A stretch of 64,000 nt of DNA from Monoplex corrugatus (Eukaryota; Mollusca; Gastropoda; Littorinimorpha; Ranellidae): assembly GCA_030674185.1 (NCBI GenBank), contig JAPXFY010000022.1:35876540-35940539 (forward strand), given 5' to 3'. The notes beneath the pieces are model-generated. The model was not told the origin of the DNA. It was given only the letters and a program-made list of their open reading frames with translations, and searched no databases. This document shows positions 23,780 through 34,586 of this stretch, one piece after another (the first letter of the stretch is position 1; every line of letters begins with the position of its first letter). A program made the translations under genes and the position numbers.

Positions 23780-23816
<37 letters not shown>

Positions 23817-23820
23817 CCTC
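23640..23820 (+). repeat. CT-rich tract directly ahead of a candidate exon
   Basis: Interspersed GTCT and (CT)n, ending 'ctctccctccctccaatcag'. The last 50 bases are almost purely pyrimidine and would act as a polypyrimidine tract if the following segment is an exon. Confidence 0.9.
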
Positions 23821-23827
23821 CAATCAG

Positions 23828-24040
23828 ACGGTTTGCAGAACAGTATCGAAGAGGGAGGATGAGCGTGGTGATTGATGACTTGTTGCTGAAGGCCAGCCCA
23901 TCTAGTTCATTCCCAGCCCTTGCATACCTGTACCTGATATTTACTACACCAACAATCTGTCTACCTGTCAGCCTCTGGCACCACTATGGCAGTATCCTTA
24001 TAGTACAGCCTGGCTTTTACCATGCAGCTTGTCCCTACAG
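23828..24040 (+). CDS. Candidate internal exon, 213 bp, unknown protein
   Basis: A long pyrimidine tract and 'caatcag' give a strong 3' splice site at 23827/23828, and 'ccctacag/gtttgtg' gives a 5' splice site after 24040. Exactly one frame is open between them, for 71 codons. It begins after a split codon and ends in a split codon, so both phases agree. The frame reads GRMSVVIDDLLLKA, then a hydrophobic LAYLYLIFTTPTICLPVSLW, then a segment ending AACPYR. I do not recognise the protein; a membrane-spanning segment is plausible. An RTE copy begins 37 bp downstream, which would lie in the next intron. An isolated chance frame is possible. Confidence 0.3.
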
Positions 24041-24077
24041 GTTTGTGTGGACAATGATCAAACTATGATCACATTGT

Positions 24078-24250
24078 CATCATCATCATGTGCTCTGCGC
24101 ATGGCGTTAGCGATCATGGCCCTCCATACGAATCTATCCTTTGTTGCTCCAAGTATATCTCCCACACTCTCTGTCTTCATCCATTCTGCAAGTCCATCCA
24201 ATATTTTCTTCCTGGGTCTACCTGGTGCTCTTTCCCCCTCCACTTTCCAC
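24078..24250 (-). pseudogene. RTE element, 3' end only
   Basis: The minus strand gives the C-terminal RT-ORF segment GERAPGRPRKKILDGLAEWM and ends in a short (TGA)n tail. It corresponds to 31700-31880 of the long copy. Severely 5' truncated. Confidence 0.8.
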
Positions 24251-24336
24251 ATTGCACTTACATGGCATGTTTATATCCTGAAGAAAATTGTATGGCTTAT
24301 GCAGAATTTTACGTGAAAACAATTTATTCTTGATCG

Positions 24337-24363
24337 TATAGTGTGTATGTGTGTGTGGTGTGT

Positions 24364-24437
<74 letters not shown>

Positions 24438-24499
24438 AGTGAGTGAGTGAGTGAGTATGTATTTGTTTGTGTGTGTGTTTGTGCCGTATGTGTGCGTGC

Positions 24500-24581
<82 letters not shown>
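24337..24581 (+). repeat. (GT)n microsatellite, left flank of a LINE
   Basis: (GT)n with gagt and tttg interruptions near 24435-24505, then about 75 bp of pure (GT)n running directly into the LINE 3' end. Confidence 0.95.
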
Positions 24582-24583
<2 letters not shown>

Positions 24584-25444
24584 CGTTCGTTGCTTGATTT
24601 AACGTCTTTTCACTATAAATGATATTAGACGGGGAAAAATGGCATGGAGGATGAAATTAGGGGGGGGGGGGGGGGGGGAGAGAGGGGGAACAGAGTAAGG
24701 GACGCAAAAAAAATTAAAAGGAAGCGGAAAGGTCTTAAGAAAAAGGATATGGATGAACAGAGAAATGAAACTAGAACAACACTAACATCAATAATGTAAA
24801 AGAAAAATCGTCATAAAAACAAAACAAAACAAAAATAATCATAATTATAATAATAATCTTATAGTAACGCATTAACAGGACTGTGAACCAATGATTCTGA
24901 AATTTTAACTAACAAAACTTGATCCGATACTACTTCTTTAAAATGCGTTTCAAGATAGTTTCCTTGTGTAGACGTCTTTGGCAAAAAGGAACGAAGCTTT
25001 CTGCAGTAAACAAACAGTGATACAATGTGAATTGTTCGCCGCAAATACACAAAACGTTGTTACAATATTTTGTTTTCAAAGCATTCAGTTGAATGCGAAA
25101 ATATGTCATAACAATTAATCTCAAATGATATAACGAGGAATACTGCAATTTTTTACAGATATTTTGAACTGAAAGTTTGATTCTTTTTTGAGACACAAAT
25201 TTTTCATTTAAATGTTCATGAAATCGAATCCATGATGCTAATTCTAGCGAGTTGTAAACTTCTTTTACCGAGGTGTTAACATGTAATTCTATGGAATTTT
25301 CAGAATGGAGGGCACTGGATTTAGCTGCTCTGTCAACTACGTTGTTGCCATGAAGACCAACATGAGAAGGCACCCAGCATAAATTGATTTCCGAGCCATT
25401 TATCTTTAAACAATGTATTAGATGATTTGCCTCATCTTGTTGTT
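24582..25444 (-). mobile_element. I-like LINE, 5' truncated, between two (GT)n tracts
   Basis: The minus-strand frame (about 25444-24930) starts within an RNase H-type domain: CWVPSHVGLHGNNVVDRAAK matches the last conserved block (His, then Asn and Asp). A Cys/His cluster follows (CICGEQFTLYHC), as at the end of I/Jockey-type ORF2 proteins. The frame ends near 24930, and the 3' UTR holds a poly-C run (plus-strand g at 24661-24679). The element ends with a block also found at 10541 and 59824, followed by AACGAACGAAC and (AC)n. The RT domain is missing. Confidence 0.75.

Positions 25445-25446
<2 letters not shown>

Positions 25447-25537
<91 letters not shown>
25447..25537 (+). repeat. (GT)n microsatellite, right flank of the LINE
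   Basis: About 88 bp of pure (GT)n starting at the 5' truncation point of the I-like LINE. Confidence 0.97.
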
Positions 25538-25538
<1 letters not shown>

Positions 25539-25610
25539 GATCCTATCATTTATGTCGAATGGAACATTAACATGTTCGTTATATCATTTACGTGAAGTGA
25601 AACATTGATC

Positions 25611-26392
25611 CAGTGCCATGCCTCATGGCGTTGGCGATCGTGGCCCTCCATACGATTTTTTTTTCTGTGTGTGTCACTGCAAGTATATCTCCCACCTCTT
25701 CTGTTCTCATCCACTCCACAAAACCATCCAATATTTTCTTCCTGGATTTACCTGGTGCTTTTTATTCCTCCATCTTTCCTGTTGTATCTAGATACTCAAA
25801 TTTCTGTTGCCTCATAAAATGTCATTTATGTTGCATGTCTTTTCCTCAACCTTCTTCATTATTATTCTGTTCTGTGTCTGCCTCTTTCCCAATAATGTCT
25901 CGTTTGTTTTCTTTGCTGTCCATGAAACTCTCAACATTCTTCTTAAAAACCACATTTTCAGCTGTCTCAATCTTGTTCTGACTTTGCGCACTGACTGTCC
26001 ACGCTTTGTGCCCCCACAACAGTATTGGTTCCGTGTAACACTGAAGAACTCTCTTCCTGATAGGCATTTTGGGTAAAAACGCTTTCCGTTTTCTTGAATG
26101 CTGTTTTAGCTTGGCCAATTCTGCTGGCTATTTCTAATGTGCATCTGCCGTCTGGTGAGAAGACTGTTCCCAGATATCTGAATTTATCAACTTGCCTCAG
26201 TGTTATGCCATTTGCTGTTACTTTACATGATGAGATTTCTTCTTGTTGTTTTTTTCAAACTGATTACCATGACTTCAGTCGTCTTGCTATTTAGTTCTAG
26301 CCCTTTATTTCTGCTTTCTTTTTTCTAATATATTCACAAGAATTTGTGGGTCGTTTTCATTTTCTGCGATTAGAACGGTGTCATCTGCTTAA
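25611..26392 (-). pseudogene. RTE element, 3' part of the RT gene
   Basis: The minus strand carries RT thumb and C-terminal segments: KLKQHSRKRKAFLPKMP, RKRVLQCYTEPILLWGHKAW and a decayed APG-type end. It aligns with 31712-32475 of the long copy and stops at the motif-C position (26392), where the sequence changes abruptly to unrelated 'aacgccccctgggggctc'. There are several frame changes and no usable tail. Confidence 0.85.
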
Positions 26393-26508
26393 CGCCCCCT
26401 GGGGGCTCTTTCAGTATAAATAGCATCCCCGCCTTCACAGGAATGCAAGTGTATGTGCTAATGCGTGTGCGCACGCCAGTGCTCAGATACGTGTATGTAT
26501 ATACGTGT

Positions 26509-26538
26509 GTGCGTATGTGTGTGTGTGTGTGTGTGTGT

Positions 26539-26575
<37 letters not shown>
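26509..26575 (+). repeat. (GT)n-(GA)n microsatellite
   Basis: (GT)n with tat interruptions, then about 11 GA units. Confidence 0.9.
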
Positions 26576-26576
<1 letters not shown>

Positions 26577-28194
26577 TAATTTTTTATGTGTGTGTATATG
26601 TGCGGGAGGGAGAGGGGTGTTCTCTTTTTCTGGGCCATTTATTCCTGAGTGTATATGACCGAGCGTTGTGCTTGCGTGCGCGCGCAGGTTTTGTCCAAGA
26701 CAATGCTGTGTCAGTTATCTGCACATGAAATTTGTTTTGCCCGATCGGGATGAGTTAGTTATAAAGGACAAAGATTAACACTTTGTACAATATCCACAAA
26801 TTTGGTCACTTGGTGCACGTGTTTTGATTTCGGGGGGGGGGGGGGGGGGGGATCAAATAGAATGTACATAATCTACAAAGCTGCATATTGTGCAATTTTT
26901 GTGACACAAAGAGAGCAGCACTGATCGACTTGTCAAACAGGTTGGTGGACTCCCGCAAAAGGGGAAAGAGTGATGGCATTACAGTGACTTACGCCATGTA
27001 GAATGAACGAAATTGAACAGTACGGTGGTTTTGTTTTTGCTATTGTTTTGTTTTTATTTTATTTATTGATACATGGAAAACATATATATATACATTTTTG
27101 TCGTACACATATTCCTGTAATAATTGGGAAACAATCCACAAAGAATTGTATTTCCAGTATTTGTGGCAAACATAGGCCTACTAATTAAATTAATTTCATC
27201 CTAATCGCATCTAAGCTCACAGAAGTATTATGATGTTGTAGGTGGCTATAGTTTTGGCAATATGTATGATTAGATTATGTAATAAATAAATGTCCAACTG
27301 CTGTCTGTCTGATTATTCCTTTATCATACTGAAGAACTACATAATAAGCAAGGAGGAAAACCTTTTGATGATGGATGGGTGGAATTTAGTAAAAAGAGGG
27401 GAGGAATTAGCAAAAAAAATTGTGGTTTTTTTTTACTTGTTTTTCTTCGATGAAATCTGTATGCTCATCGTTTAAATAACCACGATGATTTATTACAATA
27501 GTGTACATATGTATAATGACGTATTCTGTCATGTAAGATGATACATGTTGTGCAGTTATCATGGAAGGAAGTTCACGAGAAAGACATGAATGAGTGTGAG
27601 AATGAATGTTTCAGTTGTAGGTCAGCCGATATGCTGGAAGATTCATGGAAAATAGAGGCAAGACATTTGAAAGGGATGCATCATTTTGTTATGACTTTTT
27701 GTGTACTACAAAAATGCAGTATATATTACATTGCATACATTCTTGCCTAAATATGAATTAAAAAATGTAGAAAAAAAATGTACCCGCCTTCTTGAAATTC
27801 TGATTCTGTGCTAGAAATTTCCTTTTCTTTCTGTGACTCTTTTTGTTTCTGCCTTGTTCCTTTGCTTTTCTTCTATTCATTTTCCGCCTTGTTGGCTCTT
27901 TTACCTGTATGTATTCGATAAAGTCTTACGTACTTTCTCTTAGGATTGATAATTGGGTGCAGGCACTAAGCGCATTTTTGGCTCTAGGGAAATGAGATAT
28001 GCGGAAGCAGTTTTAGGTCATTTAGGCCCGTTATTAAATGTTTTAGTGTCCTTATTTATGTTTAGATTTGTATTCGGGTATGTTTTTTAAATCCCCTATG
28101 TGATAAATTGGACAGAGTGGTCAACGACAGGGGCATCTCCTTAGAGTATGTGTGCGAACGCATTGATATGTGTACTTAATTTTCTTTTTCCTTT
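26576..28194. other. Anonymous AT-rich sequence
   Basis: No gene is recognised. A run of about 19 g lies at 26833-26851. Confidence 0.4.
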
Positions 28195-28295
28195 TATTTT
28201 CTACTGTTGAAGTATTGTGTATGTTTTGAAACGGTTATAGCCCTGATATGGCTCTACGCAGTCGGATGGGCTTTAAACAAAAATAACAATAACGA
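28195..28295 (+). mobile_element. CR1-like LINE 3' UTR end
   Basis: The 'ttatagccctgatatggctc tacgcagtcggatgggcttt' block followed by aacaaaaataacaataac has the form of a CR1-type 3' terminus with a short repeat tail. A related block is at 21790-21835. It abuts the truncated 3' end of an RTE copy in the opposite orientation. Confidence 0.5.
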
Positions 28296-28299
28296 CAAA

Positions 28300-30930
28300 A
28301 ATCTGTATAACAAAGATTATTTATCATTTTTCTCCAGTCTTTATCCCAGAACATTCTTCTAGGTTTCTTATGATGGTTTCGCCGTAAAGTGAAAACAAAT
28401 CTGGTGACAGAACACTTCTCTGCCTTAACCCCTCTTTTGATATTTTGGAAAGAGCTTATATGATTTTCTACTCTCATTGCTGCTGTTTCTTCCCAATACA
28501 ATGTTCCTTATAATTCTTAGATCTCCCCCACCAGTATTGAGATTTTTCAGTCGGTTGACCAATTCTTCGTGTCTTACCCAATCAAAAGCCTTAGTATAAT
28601 ATATAAAACATAAACATACATCCTTATTCAACTCAATTGATCCTTCTATGAGATTTCTTAGGATGTATGTGGCATCAATAATAGTTCCTTTCCCTTCAAC
28701 AAATTCACATTGTTCGTCCGCTTTTTCTCTGTATCCTGTTCCTTGTTATCATGATGATTATTCTTTATAGAATCTTTGTCACGTCAATCTGATTGTACGA
28801 TGGAGTTGGAGTTCGTATTCTATAGCCCCTGTTTTGTTTGGAAGTGCATTGAAAATTGAGTTGAAATATCTTTAGGGATTTGGCCGGTGTCATGTATTTC
28901 TTTTCGGATGACTGTTACTTTTTTTAGTAACAAATTCATCTAGAGCCTCACTCATTTCTATAGTAACATTATCTGGTCCTTTGGATTTTGTCGGTTTTAT
29001 CTTTTTTGACGCTGCTCTAATTTCATCTTTCATTATTGGTGGTCCTTCAGCGCTCTTTCTTATGATGCATTCCTTCTTGCTATCATCGTCAGAAAGGGTT
29101 TTAATATACTCTCTCCATATGTCTAATACTTTCTCTTTTTCCATAGTAATCTACCATCTTTAGATTTTAAGCAGCCAGTTGATGTGCAGACCTGAACAGA
29201 CCTAAATTTATGAACAAAAACATTGAAGAAATGGCCCACAGGTCTGTTTTGTGTCAGTCTTCTATTTCTTTGCACTTTGTTTCTAGCCAAGCTTCGTTAG
29301 CTTCATTGCATCTGTTCCTGGTTTCCTTATGCATATTTTTGTATTCTTCCTCTTTTCCCTTTACCTTCCTTCATTCATCAAGCAAGCCTAAAATTTCTTT
29401 TGTCATCCTTTTCGCTTTTGTTTCAACTCTAGGGATTTCTTCACAAGCTTCGTTTACAGAGTTTCTCAAATTTGTCCATAGTTCCTCACTGTCACCAACG
29501 TCCTCTAGAGCACTGAATTTGTTTTGAATATGTACGTTAGATTTTATGTGAGTTGGTCTGTCTATCTTTAAGTGTCCAAGATTTAGTTTGGTGTTATTTT
29601 AGGTTTGTTTTCTTCTCTTTAGTTTCAGCCTAAATCTTCCCATCACAGGATTGTGATCATTGTTGCAGTCTGCGCCCGGTAATGTTTTTGCTCTCAGTAA
29701 AGAATTTCTAAGTCATTTATGTATCATAATGAAATCGATCTGATTTTTTGTGCTATCTCCTATATTCATCCATGTCATTTTCTTCTGCCAGGTGGTTCAG
29801 ACCAAGTTTTTCCTATTATGAGTGCCCGCTGAACAAGTTTCTCTCTCCTTCCATTTCGCGTGCCAAGGCCATGAGGTCCAAATATGTCATCTACTTTTTC
29901 CTGTTCCACTTTAGCATTAAATTTTCCCACTATCATTATAATGTCCTGTGATATAGATTTAACCATGGCTGTCTCAAATCCTGCATAGAAGTTTTCAATT
30001 TCTTCCTTAGTACTCGCAGACGTCGGTGCATATGCTTGGATGCTGTTCATATCAAATAGCTTGCCCTCCAAGGTAACTGAAAAAAATCGGTCTGATATGG
30101 TCTACAATCCTTTGACAGTTTGACTTGCCATTGTCCATTATAATGCCTACCTCTCTTTCATGTGAGTCCCCACCAGAGTATATAATTTTGTGCTTGGCAG
30201 ATGTTATCATGCCTGCTCCTTTCCATCTCATCTTCCCCAGTCTTTCCGTTTCTATCTTGACATTCTCCAATTTTTTCCTTTTTGGAGCATTGTTCTAACA
30301 GTCCAAGTAACTTGATGACGGTCTGGTGTCAACTGCGCAGCATGACATCCCCTATCGGACGAAGGTGCTCCCGTCGAGCCTCGACCCTATTTACGTCGAT
30401 TATGTGGATTTTCATGTATCTGGCCATGATTTATTTGGACTGATACGATGGTGGTTTCCCGTCGCCTTCCATTAGTTTTTGTACGGACTCCCTGCTAGCT
30501 TTTGTCGTTCCCACGACTACGTGCAAGGCAGTTAGGTGATTTTCTGTCAGGGTTTACTCCCTTAGCCTTGGTCTCTCCCGAGACACCCACAAGGCAGTGG
30601 TGCTATTTATCCATAGCTTGGGGGTCTGGTTCGTGGGCACCGGGGCATGTCCATACGCAGGTAGGACTGTGTGCCGCGCGTCTGGAGGCCAGACCTCCTC
30701 CGAGTCCTCGAGAGTTTAGTCGGAGTCCGTGAAGTGCTCAGTTACCGTGTGTCGCACGGGGAAGCACTATGTAGGGCTTGCTGAAGGAGAGGCTACATAC
30801 TGACAGAAAGAGACTTACTCTGCTGTCCTTTTCGCAGAGCTGCAAGCAGCAGTTCTAGTCAGCGATGCGGGCTGAAAGCGTGAAGTGACAAGCACGTAGT
30901 CACTAGCCAACACACTAGACGCATCACATC
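28300..30930 (-). mobile_element. RTE element, decayed copy 2 with intact 5' end
   Basis: Minus-strand order is 5' UTR (30930-30280), endonuclease remnants (30270-29775: LGKMRWKGAG, SIQAYAPTSASTKEE, GPHGLGTRNGRREKL) and RT remnants (29144-28306: GPPIMKDEIRA, GPDNVTIEM, CLCFIYYTKAFDWVRHEELV, NMYWEE-like). It stops near 28300, before motif C. Catalytic positions are lost: the GDFN block reads GKFN, and motif B is broken by a frameshift. Its 5' terminus, gatgtgatgcgtctagtgtg on the minus strand, is identical to that of copy 1 at 34993, so this is the true start of the family. Confidence 0.9.
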
Positions 30931-30954
30931 ATGATACACGTCTGATATTTGCTC

Positions 30955-30985
30955 GTGTTCTCTCTCTCTCTCTCTTCCTCTCTCT

Positions 30986-31031
<46 letters not shown>

Positions 31032-31040
31032 TCTCACTCT
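30955..31040 (+). repeat. (CT)n microsatellite
   Basis: (CT)n with ttcc and gtct interruptions, followed by mixed aca/gcg sequence to about 31160. Confidence 0.95.
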
Positions 31041-31160
31041 CTGAAATACACACACACGCGCGCGCCTGTGCGCATGCAAGCGCACATGCATACATGTACG
31101 TTTGTATGAACGGAATTGCACACACATACATGCACGCACAGCAGCACACGCGCATACACC

Positions 31161-31687
31161 CTCAGCGATAGTCATGCCTTAGTAATTTTCAGTAAACTGT
31201 TGTCTACAAAAACCTCAGCAGACCTAGACAGACGTTATATTTTATACCAAGTCACGACAAGGCCATCGATCCTTATCTGGAAACAGACTTGATGATCAGA
31301 CTTGAAGGCAACACCCACTTAGATGCCTATCACACGACACAGCACTCTTCATAACTTTTGACATTTTATGGAAGATTTTCCTGAAGTCTTAAAAAACAGG
31401 AAAGAGAATGTTGTGCTCAGTAGAATGCAACTGGTCTTCTCTCTACTTTCTGGGAAATCGAAAGAGCAATACACCTTGTGTACAACTTGATGAACTCTGC
31501 TTATGCTACTTTGATGTATGTATCCAACGATGTTTGTACTGCATTGGTGTATTGACATAGTAATCTTCATCACCACCCACCCATCCCGATTTTTGTTTGT
31601 TTGCTGCTTGGATTCTTTTTTTGGCGAGTGCAGCGAGCATTCTTTGACATGGACTGTCTGTGCTATGTAACTGAAATTATTATTGTA
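31161..31687. other. Anonymous sequence between two RTE copies
   Basis: No gene or repeat is recognised. Confidence 0.4.
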
Positions 31688-31708
31688 ATCATCATCATCA
31701 TCATCATC

Positions 31709-33262
31709 AGGTGCCCTGCCGCATGGCGTTGGCGACCATGGACTTCCAACTGTCTCTATCTCTCGTTGCCCCCAGCATCTCCCCCACCCTCCTCATCCCC
31801 AGCCACTCTGCAAGTCCGTCCAGCATTCTCTCCCTGGGTCTACCTGGTGCTCTCTTTCCCTCCAGCTTTCCCGTTGTCACCAGGTGCTCCAAATCCCCCT
31901 TCCTCATAAAATGGCCTATAAATGTTGCTTGTCTTTTCCTAATCTTCCTTATGAGTGATCTACTTGTGTCTGCCTCCATCAACACTGTCTCCTTTGTTTT
32001 CTTTGCTGTCCATGGAACTCTCAACATTCTTGTGAGAAACCACATCTCGGCTGCCTCGATCCTGCTCTGGCTTTGCTTGCTGACTGTCCACGCCTCGCAT
32101 CCTTACAACAGTATTGGTTCTATATAACATTCAAGGACTCTCTTTCTGATGTATATTGATAGGCATTTGTTGGTAAGAATTTTTGTCATTTTCTTGAATG
32201 CTGTTTTGGCTTGGCCGATTCTGCCAGCCATTTCCGATGTGCATCTGCCGTCTGATGAAATGACCGTTCCCAGGTATTTGAACTTTTTAACCTGTGTCAA
32301 GGTTGTGCCATTTGCTGTTATGTTGCATGAGGGGATTTCATGTTTTTTACTGATCACCATGACTTCAGTCTTTCTGCTGTTTAGTTCCAACCTCTTACCT
32401 TTGCTTTCTGTTTCTAGTATATTCACAAGGTTTTGTAGGTCCCTTTCATTTTCTGCAATTAGCACGGTGTCATCTGCGTACCGAATGTTGTTTATCATTT
32501 TCCCTCCAACCTTTAATCCAGGGTCTTCTTCTAGGTTTCTCATGATGTTTTCGCTATATAGTGAAAACAGATCTGGTGACAAAACACAACCCTGTCTGAC
32601 TCCCCTTTTAATGTTTTGAAAAGAGCTTATATTGTTTTCTATTCTCATTGCAGCTGTTTGTTCCCAGTACATATTCCTGATTATTCGTAGATCCTTTTCA
32701 TCGACATTGAGTCTCTCCAGTTGGTTGATCAATTCATCATGTCGTACCCTATCAAAAGCCTTGATATAGTCAGCAAAGCATAAATACAAATCCTTATTCA
32801 TCTCAATTGACCTCTCTATGATAGTTCTTAGGATGTATATGGCATTAATAGTTCCTTTCCCCTCCACAAATCCACACTGTTCTTCTGCTATTTCTCTTTT
32901 GATTCTATTCCTTGTCCTCATCATGATTATTCTTACCAGGATTTTTGTTACATGACTCATCAAACTGATTGTGCTATGGAGTTCACATTCTATAGCCCCT
33001 GTCTTCTTTGGAAGTGCAATGAAAATTGATTTTGACATATCTTTGGAGATTTTTCCAGTGTCATAAATTTCTATGCCAAATTCCTCCAGGGCTTCAATCA
33101 TCTCTGTAGTAATGTTGTCTGGTCCTGGAGCTTTTCCTGGTTTCATCTTTTTCAATGCTGCTTTAACTTCATCTTTCATTATGGGTGGTCCTTCAAAGTT
33201 CTTTTTTATAATGTGTTCTTCGTTTCTGTCATCCTCAAAAAGGTCTTTGGGATCTGTCTAAT
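31709..33262 (-). pseudogene. RTE reverse transcriptase with one in-frame stop
   Basis: The frame runs from KDLFEDDRNEEHI (about 33258) through GPPIMKDEVKA and KAPGPDNITTEM to motif A (FADYIKAFDRVRHDEL), motif B (GVRQGCVLSPDLFSLYSE), motif C (RYADDTVLIAE, near 32475) and KYLGTVISSDG. A TAA at 32103-32105 replaces the Tyr expected in LLYGCEAW. After it the same frame continues with WTVSKQSQ, RMLRVPWTAKKTKET, GKLEGKRAPGRPRERMLDGL and RDRDSWKSMVANAMRQGT. The catalytic Asp residues are intact. The upstream end is lost to a frameshift near 33260. Confidence 0.9.
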
Positions 33263-33464
33263 ATTTTGTCTTTTTCCGTGATAAGCGTGCCATCTTTCGA
33301 TTTTAAGCAACCAGTTGATGTGCATGTATTTTTCCTGTGGACAATTTCTTCAATTCGTCTGTACATACCCTGAGGATCCATTTTGTGTCGTTCTTCTATC
33401 TCTTTGCATTTTGTGTTCAGCCAAGCTTCCTTAGCTTCATTGCACCTATACCTGATTTCTTTGT

Positions 33465-34586
33465 TTATCTTATCTGGTTTCTCTTTGCCTTCCTCCTTTC
33501 CTCCATCAGGCCCAAAATTTCATTAGTCATCCAGCTCTTTTTTGCTTTTCTATTTGTCTTAGGGATTTCTTCACAAGCTTCATTTATAGAACTTCTCAAC
33601 TTTGTCCATTGTTCCTCACTGTCACCAACGTCTTCCAGAGCACTGAATTTGTTTTGAACATGTACATTAAATTTTTGACGTATCATTTCATCTGACTTTA
33701 AGAGTCCAAGGTTTAGTTTGATGTTGCTTTTGGTCTGTTTCCTTTTCCTCAATTTCAGCCTAAACCTTCCCACTACACGATTGTGGTCACTGTTGCAGTC
33801 TGCGCCTGGTAGTGTTTTTGCTGACAGTAAAGAATTTTTAAATCTTTTGTTGATCAGGATGTAGTCAATTTGATTTTTGGTATTATCCCCTGGACTCATC
33901 CAAGTCCACTTTCTTCTGTTAGGCTGCTGAAACCAGGTGTTTCCTACTATGAACTCATTCATCTGTGCCCATTCTACAAGCTTCTCCCCTCTTTCATTTT
34001 GTGTACCAAGGCCATGAGGTCCAACTATATCCTTCACCCTATCATGTCCCACTTTAACATTAAAATCTCCCATTATGACTGTAACTTCTTGTGATTTACA
34101 TTGGACCTTGGCCATCTCTAAAACTTCGTAGAAGTTGTCGATGTCTTCCTGAGTACTTGCGGATGTTGGTGCATACACCTGTATGATGTTCATATCAAAA
34201 GGTTTGCCTCCGAATTTGACCAGTAAAACTCTGTCGGACACTGCCCAGTATCCCTGAACTGCTTTTGATTTGTCTTTGTCCATTATGATGCCTACTCCTC
34301 TTTCATGTGAATTACCACCAGAGTATATCACTGTGTATTCTCCTGATGTTATCATGTCTGCCCCCTTCCATCTCATTTCCCCCAGTCCTAAAATACTGAT
34401 GTTAAGCCTTTCCATCTCCATTTTGATGTTGTCTAATTTACCTTTGTTGAATTTAATTTTGGTCGCAGTAGCTGGCTGACGGTCTGGTGTCACCTGCGCC
34501 GCATGACAGTCCCTACCGGACGAAGGTGCTCCGCAAGAGCACCTATTGACGTAGTTAACTTTCTTCTTTCTCTTTCTCCTGTCCAT
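33465..34586 (-). CDS. RTE endonuclease domain (open frame, C-terminally frameshifted)
   Basis: This is an apurinic/apyrimidinic-type endonuclease that nicks target DNA to prime reverse transcription. From the Met at 34586 there are 373 codons: a basic start (MDRRKRKKK), then LGLGEMRWKGAD (metal-binding Glu), GGNSHERGVGI, VYAPTSAS, IMGDFNVKVG (Asp/Asn pair), WTWMSPGDNTKNQIDYILI and NSDHNRVVGRF (catalytic Asp-His). All usual motifs are present. The frame ends at NQIR because of a frameshift near 33470; the linker (CNEAKEAWLNTKCKEIEER) continues in another frame. Annotated proteins of this type are often named craniofacial development protein 2-like. Confidence 0.9.
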   Translation of the reverse strand: MDRRKRKKKVNYVNRCSCGAPSSGRDCHAAQVTPDRQPATATKIKFNKGKLDNIKMEMERLNISILGLGEMRWKGADMITSGEYTVIYSGGNSHERGVGIIMDKDKSKAVQGYWAVSDRVLLVKFGGKPFDMNIIQVYAPTSASTQEDIDNFYEVLEMAKVQCKSQEVTVIMGDFNVKVGHDRVKDIVGPHGLGTQNERGEKLVEWAQMNEFIVGNTWFQQPNRRKWTWMSPGDNTKNQIDYILINKRFKNSLLSAKTLPGADCNSDHNRVVGRFRLKLRKRKQTKSNIKLNLGLLKSDEMIRQKFNVHVQNKFSALEDVGDSEEQWTKLRSSINEACEEIPKTNRKAKKSWMTNEILGLMEERRKAKRNQIR

